A stretch of 8,079 bases of DNA from Chloroflexota bacterium (GCA_016875695.1 VGPB01000083.1:1-8079); one strand, 5' to 3'; numbered from the stretch's first letter, positions 1-6,037 are shown. A program made the numbers and translations. Notes: generated by a model from the sequence alone, not told the origin.

Positions 1-14
1 GAGGCGCGGCGTCG

Positions 15-692
15 ATGGCGCTGCCCGGGGTGCGCGCGAGCGGCGAGCCGCGCGTCTCGCGCTCGGGCGCGGTCGTGCGCAGCGCCGTCGAGGCGCTCGA
101 GGTGCTGGCGCTGGCGCTGCTGATGTTCGTCGCGGTGCGCTCCATCGCGCAGAACTTCGTCGTCGACGGTGGCTCGATGGAGCCGACGTTCGCGAACGGC
201 GAGATGCTGGTCGTGAACAAGCTCGCGTACCGCTCGTTCGACGTTTCGTGGTTGCCATGGACCGACGAGACGCACTGGCAGCCATTCGGCAAGCCGCAGG
301 GAGGCGATGTCGTGGTGTTCCGCTTTCCGCAGAACCCGCAGCGCGACTTCATCAAGCGCATCATCGCGACAGAAGGTCAGACCGTCGAAGTGCGCTCCGG
401 GGTGCTGATGGTGGACGGTGTCCCGCGGCAGGAACCGTACCTGTCGCAGCCCGTCGCGTACGAGTACGGACCGATCACGGTGCCGGACGGGCAGGTGTTC
501 GTGCTGGGGGACAACCGCAACAACTCGTACGACTCGCACTCCTGGGGGACCCTGGAGCGCCAGTACCTGATCGGGCGCGCGGAGCTGCGCTACTGGCCGC
601 TGGGGCACGCGGGGCGCATCGACCACAGCGGGGCGACGGAAACGCCGGCCGAGAACGCGGGAGTGGCGCTATCCCCGTCGACCGCGAGGTAG
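15..692 (+). CDS. lepB: Signal peptidase I (type I leader peptidase)
   Basis: Membrane-bound serine protease that removes signal peptides from secreted proteins on the outer face of the cytoplasmic membrane, using a Ser/Lys dyad. The 225-residue product has a single N-terminal membrane segment (about residues 27-44). This is followed by the box B motif GGSMEPTF with nucleophile Ser54, then GDVVVFRFP and DFIKRIIA with general base Lys114, and the C-terminal signature GDNRNNSYDSHSWG (165-178). All S26 family boxes are present in order and the length is normal for a one-TM bacterial form. The ATG at 15 has GAGG at bases 1-4, a rather long spacing. No in-frame stop is visible upstream, so an earlier start outside the window is possible. 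The 3' end overlaps the likely start of pyrE by about 22 nt, so the two are probably co-transcribed. The tail after residue 200 is low-complexity and unlikely to be catalytic. Confidence 0.95.
   Translation: MALPGVRASGEPRVSRSGAVVRSAVEALEVLALALLMFVAVRSIAQNFVVDGGSMEPTFANGEMLVVNKLAYRSFDVSWLPWTDETHWQPFGKPQGGDVVVFRFPQNPQRDFIKRIIATEGQTVEVRSGVLMVDGVPRQEPYLSQPVAYEYGPITVPDGQVFVLGDNRNNSYDSHSWGTLERQYLIGRAELRYWPLGHAGRIDHSGATETPAENAGVALSPSTAR
659..663 (+). promoter_or_regulatory. Ribosome binding site deciding the pyrE start
   Basis: GGGAG, within the end of lepB, lies 7 nt before an ATC codon at 671. That ATC is in the pyrE frame and falls where the PyrE family normally begins. No ATG, GTG or TTG in this frame lies between the ATG at 257 and a GTG near 797, so this site is the main argument for a non-canonical ATC start. 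Confidence 0.45.
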
Positions 693-1237
693 TCGCGGCC
701 CTCGAGGCGACCGGCGCCATCCTCGAGGGGCACTTCCAGCTCAACTCCGGGCGTCACTCCGACCGCTACCTCGAGAAGTTCAACCTGCTGCAGTGGCCGG
801 TGCAGACCGAGGCGGTGTGCCGCAAGCTGGCCGCCGCGACGCGCGCGCTGGCGCCGGCGACCGTCGCGGGGCCGACGACAGGCGGCGTGATCCTCGCGTA
901 CGAGCTCGCGCGCCAGCTTGGCGTGCGCGGCATCTTCGCCGAACGCGACGGCGCGGGCGGGCGCGCCTTCCAACGCGACTTCCGACTTGCCGCGGGCGAG
1001 CGAGTGCTCGTCGTCGACGACATCCTCACGAGCGGCGCCTCGGTGCGCGACACGCTGGCGGCGGTGGAGGCCGGTGGCGGTGTCTCCGTCGGCGTGGCGG
1101 TCATCGTGGACCGCTCCGGCGGAGCCGTGGCGTTCGCGGGGCTGCCGCTGGTGGCGGCGACCGAGTACGCGCTGACGACGTACGCCCCGGACGAGTGTGC
1201 ACAGTGTCGCGCCGGCGTGCCGCTGACGGTCACCTAA
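671..1237 (+). CDS. pyrE: Orotate phosphoribosyltransferase
   Basis: Converts orotate and PRPP to orotidine 5'-phosphate, the fifth step of pyrimidine synthesis, in the cytosol. From the ATC start the product is 188 residues. Visible motifs are EATGAILEGHF with LNSGRHSDRY at the N-terminus, GPTTGGVILAYELARQLG, the mobile-loop region FAERDGAGGRAFQRDF, and the PRPP-binding signature ERVLVVDDILTSGAS. The C-terminal DECAQCRAGVPL (Cys-x2-Cys) is usual in this PyrE subgroup. The start is the odd point: the frame is open far back into lepB, but the only canonical starts upstream are ATGs at 248 and 257, which would add about 140 residues of lepB-antiframe sequence. The next canonical start downstream (GTG near 797) would delete conserved sequence. 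ATC at 671 with GGGAG 7 nt upstream fits best; a CTG at 593 or a base error is also possible. Function is certain, the 5' end is not. Confidence 0.93.
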   Translation: MPVDREVVAALEATGAILEGHFQLNSGRHSDRYLEKFNLLQWPVQTEAVCRKLAAATRALAPATVAGPTTGGVILAYELARQLGVRGIFAERDGAGGRAFQRDFRLAAGERVLVVDDILTSGASVRDTLAAVEAGGGVSVGVAVIVDRSGGAVAFAGLPLVAATEYALTTYAPDECAQCRAGVPLTVT

Positions 1238-1971
1238 GTCCCGCGCGCGTCGCGCGGCGGCAGCAGGAACGCCGGCGGACGGCGCAGGCGCGGGGGCAGC
1301 AGCGGCAGCGAGCGGCGCGCGAGCGCACACACAACGTCGAGCAGCGCCGCGCGCGGCGGGTCCCAGCGCAGGCAGTACGCGACGCGGATGCGCGGCGGGC
1401 GGAGCCCCGCGGTGAGCTCGCGCGCGAGCGGGCCGAGTGGGCCGCTGCCGGGCAGCGGCGCGAACAGCTCGGCCGCGATCGCGCGCGCATCGGGTCCCAC
1501 CTCGAGCGTGGCGAACGCTGCGTCCATGTAGCGCGCGAAGCCCGCGCGGTCGGCCGGCAGCGCATCGCGCAGCATGCCGAGCAGGCCGCCGAGCGCGCAC
1601 ATCTGCGCGCAGTAGCGGTCCGCGAGCACGGCGAGCAGCGGGCCGAGCGCGCGCTCGTGCACGACGAGCGCGCTGTCGATGAGCGTCGCGAGCACCCAGG
1701 CGAGCAGCGCAGAGTCGCCGGCGCGGTAGCTGGGCCCGACGACGCGCGCGTGTACCGCGCGCACGCCCGCTGCCGCTGCGGCCACCTGCTCCGGCGTGCC
1801 AAAGGCGAACGCGTACATCGGACGCAGCGTGCGGAGCAGGCGCGCGACGCGGTCGCGCCGGCAGCGGCTGTGCGCGGCGACGCCGGCCGCGACGGCGAGG
1901 TGCGCGAGCTGCAGCAGCAGCGCGCGCCCGCCTCCGGCGAGCAGCACGGCCTCGCGCTGCACACGCTGCAC
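1234..1971 (-). CDS. DUF2236 / MpaB-like (oxygenase-family) protein
   Basis: A 245-residue protein of the DUF2236 family, the same fold as fungal ER-bound MpaB and bacterial latex-clearing protein, some of which bind heme. The biochemical role of most bacterial members is unknown. Recognisable family features are REAVLLAGGGRALLLQLAH near the N-terminus, the arginine-rich RVARLLRTLRPMYAFAFGT (41-59), VHARVVG with His74, and a helix DSALLAWVLATLIDS. The later stretch, ALPADRAGFARYMDAAFA, is also typical. The usual HP after QLA is HL here. His74 and the Arg/Thr of the RLLRT stretch align with the region holding heme-ligand residues in latex-clearing proteins; that comparison is from memory. The start is GTG at 1971, with a second in-frame GTG at 1962. 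Neither has a clear Shine-Dalgarno, and the frame is closed by a TAA at 2047-2049. Its TAG overlaps the TAA of convergent pyrE. It is last in the minus-strand gene run. Confidence 0.75.
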   Translation of the reverse strand: MQRVQREAVLLAGGGRALLLQLAHLAVAAGVAAHSRCRRDRVARLLRTLRPMYAFAFGTPEQVAAAAAGVRAVHARVVGPSYRAGDSALLAWVLATLIDSALVVHERALGPLLAVLADRYCAQMCALGGLLGMLRDALPADRAGFARYMDAAFATLEVGPDARAIAAELFAPLPGSGPLGPLARELTAGLRPPRIRVAYCLRWDPPRAALLDVVCALARRSLPLLPPRLRRPPAFLLPPRDARGT

Positions 1972-2018
1972 CGCGTCACGGGACAGTCGACGGCAGTCCG
2001 GAGCGGCGACTGCGTGGG

Positions 2019-2068
2019 GACCCTCACCCCCCGGCCCCCTCTCCCCTTACGTGGCGAGGGGGAGTGGG
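2019..2068. repeat. GC-rich hairpin, probable dispersed palindromic repeat
   Basis: In the 133-nt gap between the DUF6391 and DUF2236 genes, bases 2035-2044 (CCCCCTCTCC) can pair with 2053-2062 (GGCGAGGGGG). The pairing covers 10 bp with one mismatch (2042/2055) and an 8-nt loop. It is preceded by ACCCTCACCCCCCGG and followed by AGTGGGCGG, with further partial complementarity. The wording closely resembles short CCCTCACCCC-GGCCCCTCTCCC palindromes that recur between genes in many high-GC genomes, as I remember them. No second copy lies in the window. There is no T-run, so a standard intrinsic terminator is less likely, but the hairpin could still attenuate or protect the polycistronic mRNA. 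The rest of the gap shows nothing recognisable. Confidence 0.55.
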
Positions 2069-2104
2069 CGGCGCGCGCCGGTGACCTGCGGCTCGCGCAG
2101 GGTG

Positions 2105-2593
2105 CTAGCTCGTGGCGGCGGCGGTGCGGGTGCGCACCTTGCGCAGCTGGCCGGCGACGGTGCGCAGGCCGACGATCTCGACGCCGCGCAAGTCGGGGCT
2201 CGTGGTGAAGTGCTGCTGCACGAACCGGCCGACGGGCTGCGCGGCGACCACGCCGAGCATCGCGGCGACGAAGGCGTTGGCGAAGCGTTCGCGCAGGGCG
2301 CCAGTGACGAGCACGGCGGTGGCGGCCCCGGCGGCGAGCACGCCGGCGACGGCGATGTTGGTGCCGCAGAGCGGGGACACGGCTAGCATGGACTGGCCCG
2401 CCTGCAGGCGCTCGAGCGCCTCGCGCGCGCAGTCGGCGAGCTCGTCCTGGTCGACGTCACCGAGCAGGAAGAAGCCGTCGCCGCTGGCGCGACCGGCGAG
2501 GCGCGTGGGCCCGTGGCGCGCGAGCAGCACCGCGACGGTGGCGTGCTCGAGCGCGTGGTTGCGTCGGATGGCGTTCACCCAGCCGCGCAGCAT
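2105..2593 (-). CDS. DUF6391 family membrane protein
   Basis: A 162-residue protein that I recognise as DUF6391, a family of unknown function seen in cyanobacteria and Chloroflexota. It opens with NHALEHATV (12-20), the family hallmark, which contains an HxxEH arrangement (His13, Glu16, His17). A soluble stretch GFFLLGDVDQDELADCAREAL (40-60) precedes SPLCGTN (73-79). Two hydrophobic helices follow (about 78-99 and 105-121), consistent with an inner-membrane hairpin, and the C-terminus is basic. The ATG at 2593 has GAGGAAGG upstream with about 10 nt spacing. A GTG two codons earlier (2599) is also compatible with the GAGG and cannot be excluded. It lies 56 nt downstream of the transglycosylase gene on the same strand, so it is probably in the same transcript. 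Family assignment is from the motif and layout; no function should be inferred from it. Confidence 0.75.
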   Translation of the reverse strand: MLRGWVNAIRRNHALEHATVAVLLARHGPTRLAGRASGDGFFLLGDVDQDELADCAREALERLQAGQSMLAVSPLCGTNIAVAGVLAAGAATAVLVTGALRERFANAFVAAMLGVVAAQPVGRFVQQHFTTSPDLRGVEIVGLRTVAGQLRKVRTRTAAATS

Positions 2594-2649
2594 CGGCACA
2601 GCGCCTTCCTCGATACGACTGCGGTTCGCTTGCAGTGTAGGGCGCGGCG

Positions 2650-3981
2650 CTAGTAGGCGCGGCTCGTGCCGGGCGCGCCGAACTCGAAGCTGCCTTCCAC
2701 GCCGACGGAGATGGTAACGGGCGTGGCGCTGCCGTTGGCGGCAGTGATGGTGACGGAGCCGCGCGAGGCCGCCCGCTGCAGCAGCGTGGGATTCACCGTG
2801 ATCAAGAGCGCGCCGGTGCGGGCGCAGCCGCTGCACGCCACGTCCGCGCCGAGCGCGACGCCCGCGGGCGGGTCGACGACGATCCAGTTCGCGGAGGCCA
2901 CGGCGTGCCAGGAGAGGACGCCTGAGCCGCTGTTGCTGACCTCGATGGTGGCGCGGCCGCCACTGGGGGTGTCGAAGCGGACGTCGACGCTCTGGCGGCT
3001 CGCGGCGGGAGCGGGCGCGCCGAGCGCGCGCGCGCGGAGGTCCGGCGCGACCGCGGGGGTGGGGTCGACGTGCTGCGGCTGCGGCGTTGGCAGGTCCATC
3101 GCGGCGTAGGGGAAGACGAAGTTCGCGAGGGCGAGCGGGCCGAAGAAGGCGGGCTGGCTGAGGTCGGGCAGCGAGACGGGCCGCGGCGCCCAGAGCTGCA
3201 CGCCGCGGCTAGACGGCGGACTGGCGAGGCAGCCCCAGACCAGCTCCTGGTACGGGTAGCGCGTGCGGGACTGGCTGCCGTCGCAGCGATAGCGCTCGCG
3301 CGGGCGCGCGAACGAAGGGTCGAGGGGATGGTTCGAGCGGTTGGTGCCCGGACCGGTGAAGCCATTGTACGACCAGGTGGCGTAGTACCAGTTCTCGATG
3401 ATGGCGGGGTCGCTGTTCGTGTCGGTGCCGGCGAGCGGGCGCAGCTCGGGGGCGCCGTTCCACTTCTCGGCGAGGATGCCGGCGCCGCGCGCGATGTTGT
3501 AGGCGTAGTGGGTGGCGACACTGACCTGGTTGGCGGTCGGCTGGTTGTTCACGCCGAGTGGCACCGTCATGCCAGTGGTGACCTGCATGATGCCGTACCC
3601 GCAGTCGAACGAGACGAGCGCGGGGCCGGTGGCGGCGAAGGGCACCGAGCGCGCGGCCATCGCGAGGTTCGACTCGACCCAGCCGATGGAGCGCAGCAGC
3701 GACTGCGGCACGCGGCGCGCGCCGGGCGTGCGCGCGTTGCGGTTGCCTGCCTCAACGGGGGGGAGGCCGAAGAACGGGTCGCCGGGGAACAGCGCGTCGA
3801 CCGCGGCGGCGTCCATGGCGGCGAAGTACATCGAGCGCGCCGCGTCGGCCTCGTACGCGTGCGGGTCGCGCAGGAACACGCACGCCTCGGCGCGCGGCAC
3901 GGCGCCCGGCAGCGTGGCGAGCGCGAGCGTCGCAAGCGTGGCGACGAGCAGCGCGAGCGCGGCGCCGCGACAGCTAGTCAC
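2650..3981 (-). CDS. Secreted lysozyme-fold (SLT-type) transglycosylase with C-terminal Ig-like domain
   Basis: A 443-residue exported protein. Residues 1-33 are a signal peptide (hydrophobic 8-25, then an AEA-C cleavage-like site). A lysozyme-like/SLT domain covers roughly 88-215: VPQSLLRSIGWVESNL with likely catalytic Glu103, GYGIMQVTTGM (128-138), and the later YYATWSYNGF matching the family's YN motif. Enzymes of this fold cleave the glycan strands of peptidoglycan. Residues 215-330 are Pro/Arg-rich with no domain I recognise. Residues 332-428 form a beta-rich domain with SGSGVLSWHAVASANWI and WIVVDPPAG, like BACON or similar Ig-like carbohydrate- or mucin-associated modules. Six cysteines (34, 127, 233, 251, 383, 386) could form disulfides. 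The GTG start at 3981 overlaps the end of the propeller gene by 8 nt, implying translational coupling. A role in wall turnover is likely, but activity and substrate are inferred. Confidence 0.78.
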   Translation of the reverse strand: MTSCRGAALALLVATLATLALATLPGAVPRAEACVFLRDPHAYEADAARSMYFAAMDAAAVDALFPGDPFFGLPPVEAGNRNARTPGARRVPQSLLRSIGWVESNLAMAARSVPFAATGPALVSFDCGYGIMQVTTGMTVPLGVNNQPTANQVSVATHYAYNIARGAGILAEKWNGAPELRPLAGTDTNSDPAIIENWYYATWSYNGFTGPGTNRSNHPLDPSFARPRERYRCDGSQSRTRYPYQELVWGCLASPPSSRGVQLWAPRPVSLPDLSQPAFFGPLALANFVFPYAAMDLPTPQPQHVDPTPAVAPDLRARALGAPAPAASRQSVDVRFDTPSGGRATIEVSNSGSGVLSWHAVASANWIVVDPPAGVALGADVACSGCARTGALLITVNPTLLQRAASRGSVTITAANGSATPVTISVGVEGSFEFGAPGTSRAY

Positions 3982-5113
3982 GGTGCACCCAGCCGAGGAA
4001 GATCAACTCCGCCTCCCCAACTACGGCGAAGCGCCGTCCGCTCTCCGAGATCAGGACCATCGACTCGGTGCCGGGCTCGTGCGCGGTGACGCCATCGAAC
4101 GAGCGCGCGGCGAGCCAGCGGCCGTCGGGGCTCCAGCCGAGCGGCGCGTCGAAGCCGGTGGCAGGGGGGGCCAGCGGGCGGCTCATGCTGCCGTCGACGG
4201 GAACGGTGACGGCGCCAGCGCGGCGCTGCGGGTACGCCTCGCGGCCGACGGTGACCGCGCCGGAGTCGGGCGTCCAGACGGGCGCGAACTGCTCGCTCGT
4301 CGGGGCATCGGCAGGCGGCGTGGCCGGCCGCGCGGCGCCGTCGGCGCCGAGCTCGAGCACCTGCAGGCGGTGCACGACGCGCTCGGCGAGCAGCACGGGC
4401 TCGAGGTAGGAGACGGCACGTCCGTTCGGCGACAGCCGCCAGTCGCGCGTGATCTGGTCGGAGGCGTGCAGCAGCAGCTGCGGGGCCTCGCCGGCGCGCA
4501 CGCGGTAGAGGTCGGTGCCCGCCGTGGACAGGCTCGCGAAGAGCAGCGCGTCGTCGGCGGCGAAGCCGACGGGGAAGCTGCCGAACGCGGACTCGGCGCG
4601 GTGCAGCACGCGCAGCGCGCCGCTGTGGAGCTCGACGCGGACGAGCGCCTGCTGGCCGCCCTGGCTGCTCGCGCGGTAGACGAGCGCGCTGCCCGCCTGG
4701 TCGAAGAGCGGCGGCACCAGCAGGTCGGCGTCGCGCGCGAGCGTGCGCAGCGCACCGGTGGCGACGTCGAGCAGCCGCAGCTCGGCGGGCGAGTCGCGCT
4801 GCGGCATCGCGCCCTGCGGTAGCACGGTAAAGGCGACCAGCGTGCCCGCGGCCTGCGGCGAGGGGTTGATGCCCCAGCCTGCGACGTGCTCGACGCTGAC
4901 GACGGGCGTGCGCTCGTCGGGGCGATTGGCCGGCGCGGTGACGATGCGATCGACGGTGTTGCCGAACTCGGCGAGCACGAGCGTGGCGCCGTCCGGCGGC
5001 GGCGCGCCGCCGTCGCGCGCGCGCAGCAGCACGACCCCGGCGAGCACGAGGGCGGCGATGGCAAGGCCTGCGATCGGTACCAGGGCTCGCTGCGCACGCT
5101 GGGCGAGGGGCAT
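3974..5113 (-). CDS. Membrane-anchored TolB-like (PD40/WD40) beta-propeller protein
   Basis: A 379-residue protein with a short basic N-terminus, one membrane segment (about 11-31), a Pro-rich linker, and then a run of PD40-type beta-propeller blades. Blade signatures are around NPSPQAAGTLVAF (83-95), FDQAGSALVYRA (137-148), GFAADDALLFAS (183-194), RLSPNGRAVSYL (226-237), WTPDSGAVTVG (280-290) and WSPDGRWLAARS (327-338), suggesting six blades. The propeller should lie outside the membrane, tethered by the N-terminus. Such propellers serve as binding scaffolds; no catalytic residues are evident and the ligand is unknown. The ATG at 5113 has AGAGG 7 nt upstream. It is the first gene of the minus-strand run, behind the divergent region, and its last codons contain the start of the transglycosylase gene. 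Partnership with that enzyme is a reasonable inference from the overlap but is not shown. Confidence 0.78.
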   Translation of the reverse strand: MPLAQRAQRALVPIAGLAIAALVLAGVVLLRARDGGAPPPDGATLVLAEFGNTVDRIVTAPANRPDERTPVVSVEHVAGWGINPSPQAAGTLVAFTVLPQGAMPQRDSPAELRLLDVATGALRTLARDADLLVPPLFDQAGSALVYRASSQGGQQALVRVELHSGALRVLHRAESAFGSFPVGFAADDALLFASLSTAGTDLYRVRAGEAPQLLLHASDQITRDWRLSPNGRAVSYLEPVLLAERVVHRLQVLELGADGAARPATPPADAPTSEQFAPVWTPDSGAVTVGREAYPQRRAGAVTVPVDGSMSRPLAPPATGFDAPLGWSPDGRWLAARSFDGVTAHEPGTESMVLISESGRRFAVVGEAELIFLGWVHRD

Positions 5114-5215
5114 GCGGGGGCCTCTGCAGTCACCACAGTCGCGCGACGCGGACGGCGTCCCGCGGGTTCGGCGTGGCCTGCCGGAGAACCCCCGCCCGTC
5201 CGGCGTTGCGGTCGT

Positions 5216-5230
5216 GCTCGCGTAGCGAGC
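5216..5230. repeat. Perfect 6-bp inverted repeat (possible operator)
   Basis: GCTCGC, a 3-nt GTA spacer, then GCGAGC. It sits at the predicted transcription start of the minus-strand propeller gene, a position suited to a repressor operator or a 5' mRNA hairpin. In such GC-rich DNA a 6-bp palindrome may also arise by chance. Confidence 0.3.
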
Positions 5231-5236
5231 GCAGCC

Positions 5237-5267
5237 ACGATACCGGACGCACCGCGTGATGTGTCAA
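5237..5267 (-). promoter_or_regulatory. Candidate sigma-70-type promoter for the propeller/transglycosylase operon
   Basis: Read on the minus strand there is an exact TTGACA (bases 5262-5267), a 19-bp spacer, and TATCGT (5237-5242, four of six matches including the key T-A and final T). The spacer is two bases longer than optimal. It would start transcription near 5230 and leave a leader of about 115 nt before the ATG at 5113. Confidence 0.4.
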
Positions 5268-5281
5268 ACCGATCGCGCCTC

Positions 5282-5287
5282 TATGCT
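5282..5287 (+). promoter_or_regulatory. Candidate -10 element for the M50 gene (leaderless start)
   Basis: TATGCT ends 6 nt before the ATG at 5294. Used as a -10 element it would place the transcription start at or next to the A of the ATG. No Shine-Dalgarno precedes this ATG, which agrees with a leaderless message. No good -35 is seen at 16-18 bp. Confidence 0.3.
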
Positions 5288-5293
5288 GTTTCG

Positions 5294-6037
5294 ATGCTGC
5301 TGCGCTATCTGTCGGTCCTCAAGTCGGCGCCTGAGGCGTTCCTGATCCTGATCGCAGCGTTTCTCGTCTCGATGCTGCTCGGACTCGCGCTGCACGAGGC
5401 GGCGCACGCGTTCGTGGGCGATCGCATGGGCGATCGCACGCCCCGACGCGCGGGGCGGCTGACGCTGAACCCGCGCGCGCACCTCGATCCGATCGGGTCG
5501 GCACTGATCCTGTTCGTGGGCTTCGGCTGGGCGCGGCCTGTGCCGGTGAACCCGAACGCCGTGGCGAACCCGCGCGTGTACATGGTGCTGGTGTCGGCGG
5601 CGGGGCCCCTGACGAACCTCACGATCGCGGGGCTCGCGGGCCTCGCAATCAAGTCGGGCACCGTGTCATTCTTCCATCCGTTCATCAGCCCGGAGCTTGC
5701 AGACGTCGCGACGGAGGTGTGGACCTCGTCCGCGACGAACCTGTTGGGATTGTTCCTGGGCACGATCGTGCTGCTCAACGTGCAGCTCGCGGTGTTCAAC
5801 CTGCTGCCACTCGCCCCGCTGGATGGGTTTCGCGTGGCGACGGGGCTGCTGCCGCCGGAGATCGGGCGCGTGGTCGCGCGCTACGAGGCGTGGGGGCCGG
5901 GCGTGTTGCTGCTGCTCTTCCTGGTGCCGTACCTGACTCAGGGCGAGTACAACCCGTTGTTCACGGTGATGAGCCCGCTCATCGACTTCTTCCTGCGGCT
6001 GTTCGCCGAGAGCAGCGGAGGAGTGCGTGCGGCTTAG
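5294..6037 (+). CDS. Site-2 protease family zinc metalloprotease (M50, short form)
   Basis: An intramembrane metalloprotease of 247 residues with no PDZ domain, as in the small M50 proteins of bacteria. The zinc site is complete. LALHEAAHAF gives His34, Glu35 and His38 (HExxH) within the second hydrophobic stretch, and NLLPLAPLDGF supplies Asp177 in a later membrane helix. FGWARPVPVNP (77-87) and SAAGPLTNL (101-109) are typical of this subfamily. Hydrophobic segments lie near 15-35, 67-78, 96-118, 147-171 and 202-214. Substrates of these short forms are mostly unknown; related enzymes cleave membrane-bound regulators within the bilayer. The ATG at 5294 was chosen because the family starts just before the first helix; it lacks a Shine-Dalgarno. 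The 3' end overlaps the HD-domain gene by 11 nt. Confidence 0.9.
   Translation: MLLRYLSVLKSAPEAFLILIAAFLVSMLLGLALHEAAHAFVGDRMGDRTPRRAGRLTLNPRAHLDPIGSALILFVGFGWARPVPVNPNAVANPRVYMVLVSAAGPLTNLTIAGLAGLAIKSGTVSFFHPFISPELADVATEVWTSSATNLLGLFLGTIVLLNVQLAVFNLLPLAPLDGFRVATGLLPPEIGRVVARYEAWGPGVLLLLFLVPYLTQGEYNPLFTVMSPLIDFFLRLFAESSGGVRAA
6017..6021 (+). promoter_or_regulatory. Ribosome binding site of the HD-domain gene
   Basis: GGAGG (part of GGAGGAG), embedded in the end of the M50 gene, lies 5 nt before the GTG at 6027 and supports that start. Translation of the HD gene is therefore probably coupled to termination of the M50 gene. Confidence 0.6.

Larger units (their letters stand above)
5114..5293. 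other. Divergent intergenic region between the propeller and M50 genes
   Basis: A 180-nt gap separates two divergent genes and must hold promoters for both. It is less GC-biased near 5240-5293 than its surroundings. It contains a perfect TTGACA on the minus strand, a perfect 6-bp inverted repeat, and a TATGCT just before the plus-strand ATG (all listed separately). The minus-strand leader (about 5114-5230) can fold into GC hairpins, for example GCCGGA with TCCGGC, read on the minus strand. I do not recognise a riboswitch class. Confidence 0.6.

Noticed and set aside
248..670. N-terminal extension of PyrE back to an ATG at 248
   Set aside because: It would add 141 residues overlapping lepB in another frame, with no family similarity and a biased Arg/Ala composition.
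590..1600. 336-codon minus-strand ORF antisense to pyrE and the lepB end
   Set aside because: Composition is Ala/Arg/His-rich with no motif, and it lies opposite clear pyrE sequence; a GC-driven shadow.
2030..2064. Intrinsic terminator between the DUF6391 and DUF2236 genes
   Set aside because: The hairpin lacks a following T-run on either strand, and its flanks fit a dispersed repeat better.
793..2208. 471-codon plus-strand ORF across pyrE and the DUF2236 gene
   Set aside because: It overlaps two genes with recognisable family motifs in other frames and consists largely of Arg/Ala/Glu/Gln runs; no domain seen.
3070..4822. Long plus-strand ORFs (339 and 436 codons) opposite the transglycosylase and propeller genes
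   Set aside because: The minus-strand frames carry a signal peptide, SLT motifs and propeller blades; the plus-strand frames are Gly/Arg/Ala/Glu-rich shadows.
5114..5230. Riboswitch in the leader of the propeller gene
   Set aside because: GC hairpins can be drawn, but no conserved riboswitch core that I know is present.
4886..5293. N-terminal extension of the M50 protein
   Set aside because: The extra 136 residues run antisense to the propeller gene and through the divergent promoter region; family homology begins at the ATG at 5294.
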